Positions 15,093-23,112 of a stretch of DNA of 64,000 bases are shown here, piece by piece. The stretch spans positions 743 through 64,742 of the forward strand of contig DCHB01000026.1 of assembly GCA_002314685.1 (NCBI GenBank), in the 5' to 3' direction. How positions within the stretch are numbered: position 1 is the stretch's first letter; every line of letters starts with the position of its first letter. The position numbers were made by a program, and so were the translations under genes. A model generated the notes under the pieces. It was given only the letters and a program-made list of their open reading frames with translations, was not told the DNA's origin and made no database searches. This DNA is from Clostridiales bacterium UBA1763 (lineage in GTDB: Bacteria; Bacillota; Clostridia; Oscillospirales; Oscillospiraceae).

Positions 15093-17087
15093 TTATGAAA
15101 TATCCGCCATATCGAGATACAGATACCCGTTATCGGCAATGTGACTTTTCCTGCCTGCGAGGTCATCGCCGAGCAGAAGGTCAAACATCTGCGCCATGTG
15201 CTCTGCATCCTCAGGCATAACCCTAATAAGGCGTCTTGTCTCGGGATTCATTGTTGTCATCCACATCATGTCGGGGTCGTTTTCACCGAGACCCTTGCTT
15301 CTGTTGATTGTTGCCTTCGCGCCGTCAAGTGAGGCTATAATATCCGCCTTTTCCTTGTCGGAGTAGGCAAAGTAGGTCTTGCCCTTGCTCTCAATCTCGT
15401 ACAGCGGAGACTCGGCTATATATACATATCCCTCGCGAATAAGTGTCGGCACGAGGCGGTATATCATAGTGAGAATAAGCGTTCTTATCTGAAAGCCGTC
15501 AACATCGGCGTCGGTGCAGATTATGACCTTATTCCAGCGCAGATTGTTGATATCAAAGGCATTCAAATCCTTCTTGCCCTTGACCTGCACCTCAACACCG
15601 CAGCCCAACACCTTCAGCAGGTCGGTTATAATATCGCTTTTGAAAATGCGCACATAATCTGCCTTTAAGCAGTTGAGGATTTTGCCGCGCACGGGCATTA
15701 TGCCCTGAAAATCGGCGTCTCTCGAAAGCTTACAGGCACCCAATGCGGAGTCACCCTCGACTATGTAAATTTCGCGCTTTTCGGGGTCGCGGCTTCTGCA
15801 ATCGACGAATTTCTGCACTCTGTTTGCAATGTCGATATTGCCCGAAAGCTTTTTCTTCATGCCCTGTCTCGTCTTTTCAGCCGCCTCACGACTGCGCTTA
15901 TTGACAAGCACCTGCTCGGCTATCTTATCCGCCTCGGGCTTGTTTTCAATGAAGTAAATCTCAAGTCTTTCCTTGAAAAACTCGGTCATCGACTCCTGAA
16001 TAAATCTGTTTGTGATTGCCTTCTTTGTCTGATTTTCGTATGAGGTCTGCGTTGAGAAGCAGTTTGTAACAAGAACAAGACAGTCGGCGACATCCTGATA
16101 GCTTATCTTGCTCTCGTTTTTCTGATACTTGCCGATCTTCTTTATGTAGGCATCAATGGCATAAACAAATGCCGTGCGTGTTGCCTTTTCGGGTGCGCCG
16201 CCATATTCAAGCCACGATGAATTGTGGTAATATTCTATTAAATTTACCTTGTTTGAAAAACAAAATGCGGCTGAAAGCTTGACCTTGTATTCGGGCTTGT
16301 CCTCGCGGTCCTTGCCCTTTCGCTCGGCGCTTATGAAATACGGTGCCGACAGCGGCGTCTCGTTTGCTATCTCGTGAACATAGTCGAGTATGCCGTTTTC
16401 GTAAACGTAGTCGGTGACCTCAAATTTATTGCCATTCTGATTGCGGAATCGGAAGGTTATTCCCGCGTTTACAACCGCTTGTCTGTGCAGAACATCGCGG
16501 AAAAATTCCTCGGGAATGTCAATATCGGTGAAAACCTCAAGGTCGGGTCTCCATTTGATTGTCGTACCCGTTTTCTTGCGGTCTGCGGGGCTTACGGAAA
16601 GCTCCTGTCCCTTTTTGCCGACTACCTTACCCTTTTTGAAGTGAAGCTCATATTTGTTGCCGTCACGCCATACGGTGACATCCATATATTCCGAGGCATA
16701 CTGAGTTGCACACGAGCCGAGACCGTTAAGTCCGAGAGAGTATTCGTAGTTTTCGCCCTCGTTGTTTTTATACTTTCCGCCTGCATACAGCTCACAGAAT
16801 ACAAGCTCCCAGTTAAAACGCTTTTCGCTTGCATTCCAGTCCACGGGACAGCCTCTGCCGAAGTCCTCAACCTCGATTGATTTATCGGCATATCGGGTTA
16901 AGGTTATTATATTGCCGTGTCCCTCGCGAGCCTCGTCTATTGAGTTTGACAAAATTTCAAACACGGCGTGCTGACAGCCGTCAAGTCCGTCCGAGCCGAA
17001 AATAACGCCCGGGCGTTTTCTGACTCTGTCGGCACCCTTAAGCTGAGAAATACTGTCGTTGCCGTATTCTGCGGTGGTTTTACTCAT
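15093..17087 (-). CDS. parE: DNA topoisomerase IV subunit B (ParE/GyrB family, divergent)
   Basis: ATPase subunit of the type IIA topoisomerase. The 664-residue protein has a GHKL ATPase domain with FEILSNSIDEA (Mg-binding Asn), VEDFGRGCPVD and LGLNGLGSCATQYAS, a transducer domain, and a Toprim domain with IVEGDSALGACKLSRD and the TDADVDGFQIRTL metal site. Two usual ParE features differ: EGDSAGGSA is EGDSALGAC, and the ATP-lid HAGGKF/GGxGVG pattern is ELYAGGKY with GLNGLGS. This is a divergent clade, but all catalytic residues appear present. A GAGAGG ribosome site precedes the ATG. The gene leads a parE-small gene-parC-yitT operon. Confidence 0.9.
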   Translation of the reverse strand: MSKTTAEYGNDSISQLKGADRVRKRPGVIFGSDGLDGCQHAVFEILSNSIDEAREGHGNIITLTRYADKSIEVEDFGRGCPVDWNASEKRFNWELVFCELYAGGKYKNNEGENYEYSLGLNGLGSCATQYASEYMDVTVWRDGNKYELHFKKGKVVGKKGQELSVSPADRKKTGTTIKWRPDLEVFTDIDIPEEFFRDVLHRQAVVNAGITFRFRNQNGNKFEVTDYVYENGILDYVHEIANETPLSAPYFISAERKGKDREDKPEYKVKLSAAFCFSNKVNLIEYYHNSSWLEYGGAPEKATRTAFVYAIDAYIKKIGKYQKNESKISYQDVADCLVLVTNCFSTQTSYENQTKKAITNRFIQESMTEFFKERLEIYFIENKPEADKIAEQVLVNKRSREAAEKTRQGMKKKLSGNIDIANRVQKFVDCRSRDPEKREIYIVEGDSALGACKLSRDADFQGIMPVRGKILNCLKADYVRIFKSDIITDLLKVLGCGVEVQVKGKKDLNAFDINNLRWNKVIICTDADVDGFQIRTLILTMIYRLVPTLIREGYVYIAESPLYEIESKGKTYFAYSDKEKADIIASLDGAKATINRSKGLGENDPDMMWMTTMNPETRRLIRVMPEDAEHMAQMFDLLLGDDLAGRKSHIADNGYLYLDMADIS

Positions 17088-17442
17088 TTTGCCTGTTTCC
17101 TCTCAAATACAACATCTTGTGCTGTAATACTTTATTTTAGCTTGCTTATTCAGATTATTTAGTATATTATACAATTATAAAAAAATCAAGCTTTTAGCCT
17201 ATACGCAAAAAGCGGGGACAGAAAAATCTGTCCCCAATAACGATAAAAAAGTCTGAATATTCATTTATCCCGAGGATAAAGGCTTTCATTCCGCTTCGCT
17301 TTTTTCTCTATACACGAACACTTTTTTATCTGTATATATTATATCATAGATTTTTCTTTATAATCATGGTAATATATAGTCAAGCTGTTTAATTTGCCCT
17401 TTGTCTGAATATAATAATAAGAAAAGACATGGAGTAAATTAT
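17088..17442. other. Gene-free divergent region between parE and DUF2508
   Basis: This 355-base AT-rich interval separates the minus-strand parE operon from the plus-strand bofA operon. It contains a perfect 9-bp hairpin with GGGGACAGA/TCTGTCCCC arms (17214-17235), a second small hairpin TTTATCC/GGATAAA (17264-17280), and several TATAAT-like boxes near 17165-17190 and 17340-17430. None of these has a matching -35 box at a proper distance, so I assign no promoter. No credible small gene is seen. Confidence 0.6.
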
Positions 17443-17652
17443 ATGAACAGAAAGCAAGCGAAAATATTTAAGGCTGAATATGACAGGCGTATGCGTGAGC
17501 TTCAGGACATCCGTTCACAGCTTCACTGTGCTTACACCGCTTTTGACAATGTTACAGATCCCGACATGATGGATGCCTGCATTTTTGAAATCAACGCGCT
17601 AAAATCGCGATACAATTATGCTGTTATCAGCATAAAAAATCTGAGTCAATAG
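17443..17652 (+). CDS. DUF2508 (YaaL-like) protein, upstream of bofA
   Basis: The 69-residue protein begins MNRKQAKIFKAEYDRRM; this start has a GGAG site eight bases before it, while an in-frame methionine further upstream has none. It is helical and charged, with the RELQDIRSQLHCAYTAFDNVTDPDMMDACIFEINALKSRYN pattern of DUF2508. In Bacillus the homologue YaaL is encoded directly before bofA, just as here with a 12-base gap. No function is known. There is no membrane segment, so it should be cytoplasmic. Confidence 0.85.
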   Translation: MNRKQAKIFKAEYDRRMRELQDIRSQLHCAYTAFDNVTDPDMMDACIFEINALKSRYNYAVISIKNLSQ

Positions 17653-17664
17653 GAGATAAATAAT

Positions 17665-17931
17665 ATGGATTTTATCACTACCGCCCTTTATGTAGTTATC
17701 GGCGTTTTTCTGCTGTGGCTGATTATTAAAATCTTTGCCACTCCGATAAGATGGGCGTTCAAGCTACTTATTAACGCCGCGCTCGGCTTTGTTATGCTGT
17801 TTGTGTTTAATTTCCTCGGCGGCTTTGTCGGGCTGAGCATAACGGTCGGCTGGATAAGCGCCCTTGTCGCAGGCATACTCGGTCTGCCGGGTATTGTGCT
17901 TTTAATTTTAATCGAAAACTTCTTCTTGTAA
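17665..17931 (+). CDS. bofA: BofA family inhibitor of pro-sigma-K processing
   Basis: The 88-residue integral membrane protein has hydrophobic stretches at about residues 3-25 and 32-60, and a C-terminal GWISALVAGILGLPGIVLLILIENFF block, which matches the conserved BofA end. In Bacillus BofA holds the SpoIVFB protease inactive together with SpoIVFA until a forespore signal arrives. Here spoIVFB with its LytM partner and sigK are in the same window, so the inhibitor, protease and substrate are all present. A GGAG site precedes the ATG, and a bidirectional terminator follows. Confidence 0.88.
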   Translation: MDFITTALYVVIGVFLLWLIIKIFATPIRWAFKLLINAALGFVMLFVFNFLGGFVGLSITVGWISALVAGILGLPGIVLLILIENFFL

Positions 17932-17942
17932 TACATAAATCT

Positions 17943-17973
17943 AAAAAGCAGGTATCAGTGATACCTGCTTTTT
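17943..17973. terminator. Bidirectional terminator between bofA and murF
   Basis: A 15-bp perfect inverted repeat (AAAAAGCAGGTATCA with its complement, one-base centre) is A-rich at one end and T-rich at the other, between convergent bofA and murF stop codons. Confidence 0.9.
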
Positions 17974-17974
17974 G

Positions 17975-19324
17975 TCATTTCATAAGCTTAATAGCTTCGG
18001 ATATTTCTTCAAATTTCATGCTGTGCGATGCCTTGACAAGCACAATATCGCCTCTTTGCAAAAGCTCGGGCAGCTTATCAATCAGCTCGGCGTTTGATTT
18101 GAAATTCAGTGTTTTAATGCTCTTTGCCCCACGCGAGGTAAACTCCGAAAGCCCACCGACGGTTAACAGCAGCTCGACAGAGTTTTCTGCGGCATATCTG
18201 CCGATATCCTCGTGCAGCTTTTCTGTGTCGCTTCCGAGCTCGAGCATATTTCCAAGGATGCAGACCTTGCGTCCTATGCTCGCCTTCAATGAGTCAATGG
18301 CACTTTTAACTGAATCGGGATTTGCATTATAGCAGTCATCAATCAGCGTAACAAAGCCCGTCTGCGTGACATTAGCTCTTCTGCCTACCGTTTCAAAGCT
18401 TTCGATACCCTTGATTATTTCCTCATCGCTCAGACCGAATTTTATGCCAAGCGCGGCACCCTGCAGCATCGCATATACCATGTGACTGCCGTAGGCGGGT
18501 ACAGAAGCGTGAATTTTTCTGTCACTGCATACTATATCGCAGGAGATACCCTCGCTGTCTCTTACTATATTCTGAGCTATAACATCGCTGTTTTCCTGCG
18601 TGCCGTATAAAACGGTTTCAAGTCCGCATTCATATTTTGAGAGCAGATCATCGTCGCCGTTGAGAAACAGTGTGCCCGTTTTCGGCATAAAGCCGACCAT
18701 TTCGGTTTTAGCTCTCAACACGCCCTCGCGGTTAATCAGCCTTTCAAGATGAGCGTGACCGATGAGCGTATAAACCGCCATTGTGGGCTTTACCATTTTT
18801 GCAAGGCGAGTCATTTCGCCGAAATCGGATATGCCCATTTCTATTACGGCGACCTCGTGTTCGGGCTCAAGCCCGAATATTGTCAGCGGTACACCGAGCT
18901 CATTATTGAGATTTTTCTCGGTTTTATGAACCTTGAATTTCTGCGATAGAACGGAGGATATCATTTCCTTGCAGGTGGTTTTGCCGACACTGCCCGTAAT
19001 GCCGATAACGGGAATATCAAAGCATGAGCGATAGTACGCCGCAAGCGTTTTGAGTGCATTTTCGACATCCTCGACAACTATTACACTGCCGCTTGCCCCC
19101 TCGGGCACTCTCTGCGCAAGACAGCACACAGCGCCCTGCTCAAATGCCTTGCAGATATAATCGTGACCGTCAACCCGCTCGCCCTTAATAGCGGCAAAGA
19201 GGCTTCCCTGCCCTGCCTTGCGGCTGTCGATTACAACGCTTTTTATCTCAGTATCGGCGTTATCTTCTCCGTATAGCCTGCCGTTTACAATCTCGGCGGC
19301 TTTTTTGACGCTGATTCCGGTCAT
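17975..19324 (-). CDS. murF: UDP-MurNAc-tripeptide--D-Ala-D-Ala ligase
   Basis: Adds the D-Ala-D-Ala dipeptide to the UDP-MurNAc-tripeptide in the cytoplasm. The 449-residue protein has an N-terminal UDP-binding domain, the ATP loop GITGSVGKTTCKEM, the central Mur ligase segment with EMGISDFGEM, and the C-terminal domain with DDCYNANPDSVKSAI typical of MurF. Its start overlaps the ddl stop by four bases (ATGA), so the enzyme that makes D-Ala-D-Ala and the one that uses it are translationally coupled. It lies well away from the dcw cluster that holds the other mur genes of this window. Confidence 0.96.
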   Translation of the reverse strand: MTGISVKKAAEIVNGRLYGEDNADTEIKSVVIDSRKAGQGSLFAAIKGERVDGHDYICKAFEQGAVCCLAQRVPEGASGSVIVVEDVENALKTLAAYYRSCFDIPVIGITGSVGKTTCKEMISSVLSQKFKVHKTEKNLNNELGVPLTIFGLEPEHEVAVIEMGISDFGEMTRLAKMVKPTMAVYTLIGHAHLERLINREGVLRAKTEMVGFMPKTGTLFLNGDDDLLSKYECGLETVLYGTQENSDVIAQNIVRDSEGISCDIVCSDRKIHASVPAYGSHMVYAMLQGAALGIKFGLSDEEIIKGIESFETVGRRANVTQTGFVTLIDDCYNANPDSVKSAIDSLKASIGRKVCILGNMLELGSDTEKLHEDIGRYAAENSVELLLTVGGLSEFTSRGAKSIKTLNFKSNAELIDKLPELLQRGDIVLVKASHSMKFEEISEAIKLMK

Positions 19325-20352
19325 TTATTATACTTCTCCATTGAAACTTCAATAATTTTCTCGCAGAAATCGGGGAAGCTGTACCCGTTCACTCTCGCCA
19401 TGCGGGGCACCAAGCTTGTCGGGGTGAGACCCGGGAGAGTATTTGCCTCGAGGCAGTAAACCTCGCCGTCGGTTTCATCCATGAGGAAATCGGCTCGGTA
19501 ATAAACATCGAGCATAAGCGCATCCTGCACTCTCACGGCAATGCTCTGCAGGCGTTCAGTGAGCTCAGGGCTTATCTGTGCAGGGCAAATCTCATCTGTC
19601 ATGTCAGCCTGATACTTGTTCTTATAATCGTACCAGCCGTTTTTAGGGATAATCTCTATAACGGGCATCGCCTTGCGGTCTATGACACCTACCGTAAATT
19701 CCTTGCCCTTTATATATTTTTCAACAACAACGCGGGACTCAAACTTGAATGCATCCTTGAGTGCGCTGTCGTACTCATCGCGGCTTCTTACGATTGATGT
19801 GCCGACGCTTGAGCCGCCCGAGCAGGGCTTTACAACGCAGGGAAAGCCGACATCGTCATAGCTTTCGGCGCCTGCCTCGAGTATAATTCCGGGCGGTGTG
19901 GGAATATTGCAGGACTTGAATATGTTTTTGGAAACCTCTTTATTCATGGCAATTGCACTGCCGAGATAGCCCGAGCCCGTGTATTTTATGCCGTGCATAT
20001 CAAGTGTCGCCTGAATTTTGCCGTCTTCACCGTCTTCTCCGTGAAGTGCGAGGAAGCATATATCCGCCGCCTTGCAGATTTCAATAACATTTTTGCCTAT
20101 TCTTGTTCCGTCACCCTCGGCCATAATCTTTGCAATATCGGGTGTTTCTTCCTTGACGGAGTATTCAACATCCTTCTGCTCGGTTTTGAAAAGGTCCTCG
20201 GGGGTATTATACTCACCCTCATAGCCGTAATACAAATCAACCAGTACAACATTGTGTCCTTTTTCTCTCAACGCTCTTGCGGAGCAGGTACCTGTTGTAA
20301 TGGATACATCTCTTTCGCTTGACAGTCCACCGCATATAACTGCTATATTCAT
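19321..20352 (-). CDS. ddl: D-alanine--D-alanine ligase
   Basis: ATP-grasp enzyme joining two D-alanines for peptidoglycan. The 343-residue protein has the N-terminal CGGLSSERDVSITTG block, the LHGEDGEDGKIQ substrate loop, PCSGGSSVGTSIV in the ATP-binding part, and the C-terminal LEANTLPGLTPTSLVP Mg-binding block. The tyrosine of the usual EYGEDGT-type active-site loop is not obvious, but the YTGSGYLGSAIAMNKE block is typical of VanA-independent Ddl. It has an AGGAGG ribosome site and a clear promoter, and leads a two-gene operon with murF. Confidence 0.95.
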   Translation of the reverse strand: MNIAVICGGLSSERDVSITTGTCSARALREKGHNVVLVDLYYGYEGEYNTPEDLFKTEQKDVEYSVKEETPDIAKIMAEGDGTRIGKNVIEICKAADICFLALHGEDGEDGKIQATLDMHGIKYTGSGYLGSAIAMNKEVSKNIFKSCNIPTPPGIILEAGAESYDDVGFPCVVKPCSGGSSVGTSIVRSRDEYDSALKDAFKFESRVVVEKYIKGKEFTVGVIDRKAMPVIEIIPKNGWYDYKNKYQADMTDEICPAQISPELTERLQSIAVRVQDALMLDVYYRADFLMDETDGEVYCLEANTLPGLTPTSLVPRMARVNGYSFPDFCEKIIEVSMEKYNK

Positions 20353-20382
20353 ATCTTAAACCTCCTGTGAAATGTCAAAAGA

Positions 20383-20411
20383 AGTATAGCACAACGGCAC
20401 AATTAGGGCAA
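20383..20411 (-). promoter_or_regulatory. Sigma-A promoter of ddl-murF
   Basis: On the minus strand TTGCCC (20411-20406) and TATACT (20388-20383) are 17 bases apart, with a TGC extended -10, about 30 bases before the ddl ATG. Confidence 0.7.
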
Positions 20412-20430
20412 ATTATTTTTTCAAAAAGTA

Positions 20431-20459
20431 GTGCATAGTCAGAGAATTTGTGTTATAAT
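20431..20459 (+). promoter_or_regulatory. Extended -10 promoter of the exonuclease gene
   Basis: TATAAT (20454-20459) is preceded by TGT (extended -10); GTGCAT (20431-20436) serves as a weak -35 box 17 bases upstream. The ATG follows at 20494. Confidence 0.65.
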
Positions 20460-20493
20460 TCACAATTGTATTACGAAACGAGGAAGATTAGAT

Positions 20494-21477
20494 ATGAATT
20501 ATATTGTGGTCGATTTGGAATGGAATCAGGCAATGAACTCCAAATCAGCCGTTTTTAACAAGCTCCCTATTAAGCTTAGAGGCGAAATAATTGAAATCGG
20601 CGCGGTTAAGCTTGATGAGAATTTACAGCCTGCCGAGGAATTTACGATAGATGTCAAGCCCGTTTACTTCAAAAGGATGCACTACAAGGTCAAAAAGCTC
20701 ACAGGCTTTGACAAGGAGCGTCTTGCAAAGGGCTACAGCTTCCGCGATGCTTTTGAAAAATTCCGAGAATGGTGCGGTGATAATGCCGTTTTCCTCACTT
20801 GGGGCTGTGACGACCGCGGAATTATGGAGCAAAATATTATTATCCACGACCTCGATTGGGATTGGATTGATGATTGGATAAATCTGCAGCTTATCTATAA
20901 TATGCAGACGGACGGCGACAAAAACCAAAAGTCACTCTCAACCGCTATGGAGCATTTCGGCATCGAACAGACAAGAGTTGCTCACGATGCACTCGGCGAT
21001 GCCTACAACACGGCGCTTATCTGCACAAAGCTCGATATGGATAAGGGGCTTTCGCAGTATGACGATGCTTCGAGAATACTCTCCCTGCACACGAACAAGG
21101 TAAAAACCGAGGACAACAACGGTCCCGAGCCGATTGAGCATCTTGTATTTCCCTCTTATCCGAGCAAGGCTGATGCCTTTGCAGACCCCGAGCTCGTTAA
21201 GCTTTCCTGCAATAAATGCGGCACCGAGCTCAGCTCTCAGCGTTGGATAAATCAAGGCGACCAGAGATATATGAATGTCTATACCTGCCCCGATTGCGGA
21301 AGCTATCTTGTCAGAATTAAATTCCGCAAGCACGAGGACAACACCTGGTCGGCAAACAGACTTATCTATGACGCCGACGACGGCATGATGGATTTTTACC
21401 GCGCCAAAGCCGCACTGTCACGCCGCCGCGGGCGCGGACACACTCAGAAGAAGAACAGACCTGCAACATCGAAATAA
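20494..21477 (+). CDS. 3'-5' exonuclease (DEDD family) with C-terminal zinc ribbon
   Basis: The 327-residue protein begins MNYIVVDLEWNQ after an ACGAGGAAG ribosome site; a longer frame upstream lacks one. The exonuclease domain has Asp and Glu in VVDLEWN, a third Asp near the middle and HDALGDAYNTA at about residue 170, the DEDDh signature of DnaQ-like nucleases. After about residue 230 a zinc ribbon follows (CNKCG and CPDCG), then a basic tail rich in Arg and Lys. The exonuclease half resembles KapD and sporulation-inhibitor-like nucleases; the ribbon and tail suggest nucleic-acid binding. It is a single-gene transcript between a promoter and a terminator. Confidence 0.88.
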   Translation: MNYIVVDLEWNQAMNSKSAVFNKLPIKLRGEIIEIGAVKLDENLQPAEEFTIDVKPVYFKRMHYKVKKLTGFDKERLAKGYSFRDAFEKFREWCGDNAVFLTWGCDDRGIMEQNIIIHDLDWDWIDDWINLQLIYNMQTDGDKNQKSLSTAMEHFGIEQTRVAHDALGDAYNTALICTKLDMDKGLSQYDDASRILSLHTNKVKTEDNNGPEPIEHLVFPSYPSKADAFADPELVKLSCNKCGTELSSQRWINQGDQRYMNVYTCPDCGSYLVRIKFRKHEDNTWSANRLIYDADDGMMDFYRAKAALSRRRGRGHTQKKNRPATSK

Positions 21478-21481
21478 CAAA

Positions 21482-21509
21482 AACCCGTGAGTTCAAAAAC
21501 TCACGGGTT
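21482..21509. terminator. Bidirectional terminator after the exonuclease gene
   Basis: A 12-bp perfect stem (AACCCGTGAGTT and its complement) with a CAAA loop is followed by a T-run. It separates convergent genes. Confidence 0.85.
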
Positions 21510-21515
21510 AAATTT

Positions 21516-22967
21516 TTATAGGCTTGGTACGGGCAAGGGGCGATTTTTGTCAATAACGGTCGCCGCGTCTATGAGATTTGAAATAAGGCTTTGTGTGTGA
21601 TATAGCCTGTAACCGTCAAGGTTAATTCTGCCCTGGCGCATATAGCCGTCATGAATCTGCACCCAATAGTCGTTTGATGCGTCAACATTGCAGAATATGC
21701 TGTAGCCCGCCGCCTTCAAGGTGTCGTACTTCTGTCCCTCGTAGTCCTCTGCACCCGCAATATCCTGACCGAAGGGATAAATCAGTACATCGGCATCGCC
21801 GACTATGGGCTGAACCTGGTCCTCCCATTTCTGAACATCGGCGGCGAGGTCATAGGGATTGCACGAGCCGTAGCCGAAGTGTGCATAGCTGTGGCAGGCT
21901 ATTGTCCAGCCCTGCGCCTTAATCGCCTCGGAAACTGCCTTTGCCTGTTTTACCTCGTTATTATACTCATCCTCGGTGAGAATGCTCTTCCAATCGGGAT
22001 GCGTGTGGTAGCCGAACACGCCCTCAAAGCCCGTTACTGCAAGTATTCCTCTTGCACCGCGGTATGAGAAATCGGGATGCTTTTCTATAAAGTCCTCAAG
22101 AAGCGGCAAAACATCGTAGCTTCCCGTTACAAGTGTACCGTCCTTTTCGTAGTACTCGTTTGTGACCTTGCCGTCATCGCCGATGACGAGCTTATTTGCA
22201 AAGCCGTCACTCTTTGCATCGGCATAGCCGTCACCGTCACCGTCGGTCATATACTTGTAGTAGTTTACATCGTCAACCGACAGAACAAAGGGTTTTTTAC
22301 CCGCGGGCAAATAAATATCGCCCTGGGTGTAAACCGAGTTGCCGTTTTCATCAGTAACCGTCTTTATCATGCTATGTATATCGACAAGCACATAGCCTCT
22401 CTCATACATCTGCTGCATAATAGCGTTAAACTCGTCAACGGTTGTCATATAAAGATTGTAGCCGTCCTGATCCTCATCACCGTCAAACGCTCTTGAGGTG
22501 TCGGCAATTAGGCTGTGGAAAAAGATGTGCGAGACCTTCGTTGTATCCTCGTATCTGACGCAAAGCGCCTTGTCATTATTCAGCTTTTCTTTATATGCCG
22601 TGTGATCGTCACAGTCGGTGTAAGCGGCTTCAAACTCCTCAACGAGCTTCAGCGCATTATCGTAATCATAGCCTGCGGCAATTTTATCTGCGGCAAGCTT
22701 CAGCTTTTCCTCGGTTTTCGGCAGTGCCTCACCCGTAACCTCGGATATGACTGTCTCACGGGACTGCTCAAGCAGTACGGACGGGTCAATATCGTCATTC
22801 GGGACAGTATCGGGTACAAAAATACGCACGCCGATTACAAGAAGCAGTGTCGGTATAAGCAGTCCTATAAAGCAAAACAGAGCTGTTTTCTTTTGTCCGA
22901 AAATATCGAACATTGCCGCCCAAAACCTATTCAGTTTTTCTGTTTTGCTTGTTTTTAAGCCATTCAT
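21516..22967 (-). CDS. Membrane-anchored polysaccharide deacetylase-like protein
   Basis: The ATG at 22967 follows a GAGAGG site, giving 483 residues. One N-terminal membrane segment (about 29-49) anchors an extracytoplasmic protein. Carbohydrate esterase family 4 motifs are visible: SVDD (230-233), HSYAH (359-363, the metal-binding HxxxH) and YPFG near 397. Two DxDxDG loops resembling calcium-binding repeats lie near residue 162 (DGDEDQDG) and 242 (DGDGDG). The family removes acetyl groups from peptidoglycan or other polysaccharides; the true substrate is unknown. The domain is longer and more interrupted than in usual NodB proteins. It is a single gene between two terminators. Confidence 0.82.
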   Translation of the reverse strand: MNGLKTSKTEKLNRFWAAMFDIFGQKKTALFCFIGLLIPTLLLVIGVRIFVPDTVPNDDIDPSVLLEQSRETVISEVTGEALPKTEEKLKLAADKIAAGYDYDNALKLVEEFEAAYTDCDDHTAYKEKLNNDKALCVRYEDTTKVSHIFFHSLIADTSRAFDGDEDQDGYNLYMTTVDEFNAIMQQMYERGYVLVDIHSMIKTVTDENGNSVYTQGDIYLPAGKKPFVLSVDDVNYYKYMTDGDGDGYADAKSDGFANKLVIGDDGKVTNEYYEKDGTLVTGSYDVLPLLEDFIEKHPDFSYRGARGILAVTGFEGVFGYHTHPDWKSILTEDEYNNEVKQAKAVSEAIKAQGWTIACHSYAHFGYGSCNPYDLAADVQKWEDQVQPIVGDADVLIYPFGQDIAGAEDYEGQKYDTLKAAGYSIFCNVDASNDYWVQIHDGYMRQGRINLDGYRLYHTQSLISNLIDAATVIDKNRPLPVPSL

Positions 22968-23065
22968 TTGCCTACCCTCTCGGAATTGTTGCATTTATGT
23001 TACGATTTTATCACAAATTTTCGACACCTACAATATCCAAATTGCAAAAAATGTGCAATAAATTG

Positions 23066-23112
23066 AAAAACACCTGAAACACGGGAGGTGAGCCCGCATT
23101 TCAGGTGTTTTT
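23066..23112 (-). terminator. Terminator after ribF
   Basis: A 12-bp stem (AAACACCTGAAA with TTTCAGGTGTTT) encloses a smaller CGGGAGGTGAGCCCG hairpin and has T/A runs at both ends. On the minus strand it overlaps the ribF stop codon and closes the long translation operon. Confidence 0.85.

Noticed and set aside
17160..17190. Promoter for parE from TATAAT boxes
   Set aside because: TATAAT-like boxes exist, but the only TTGATT is 12 bases away, too close for a -35.
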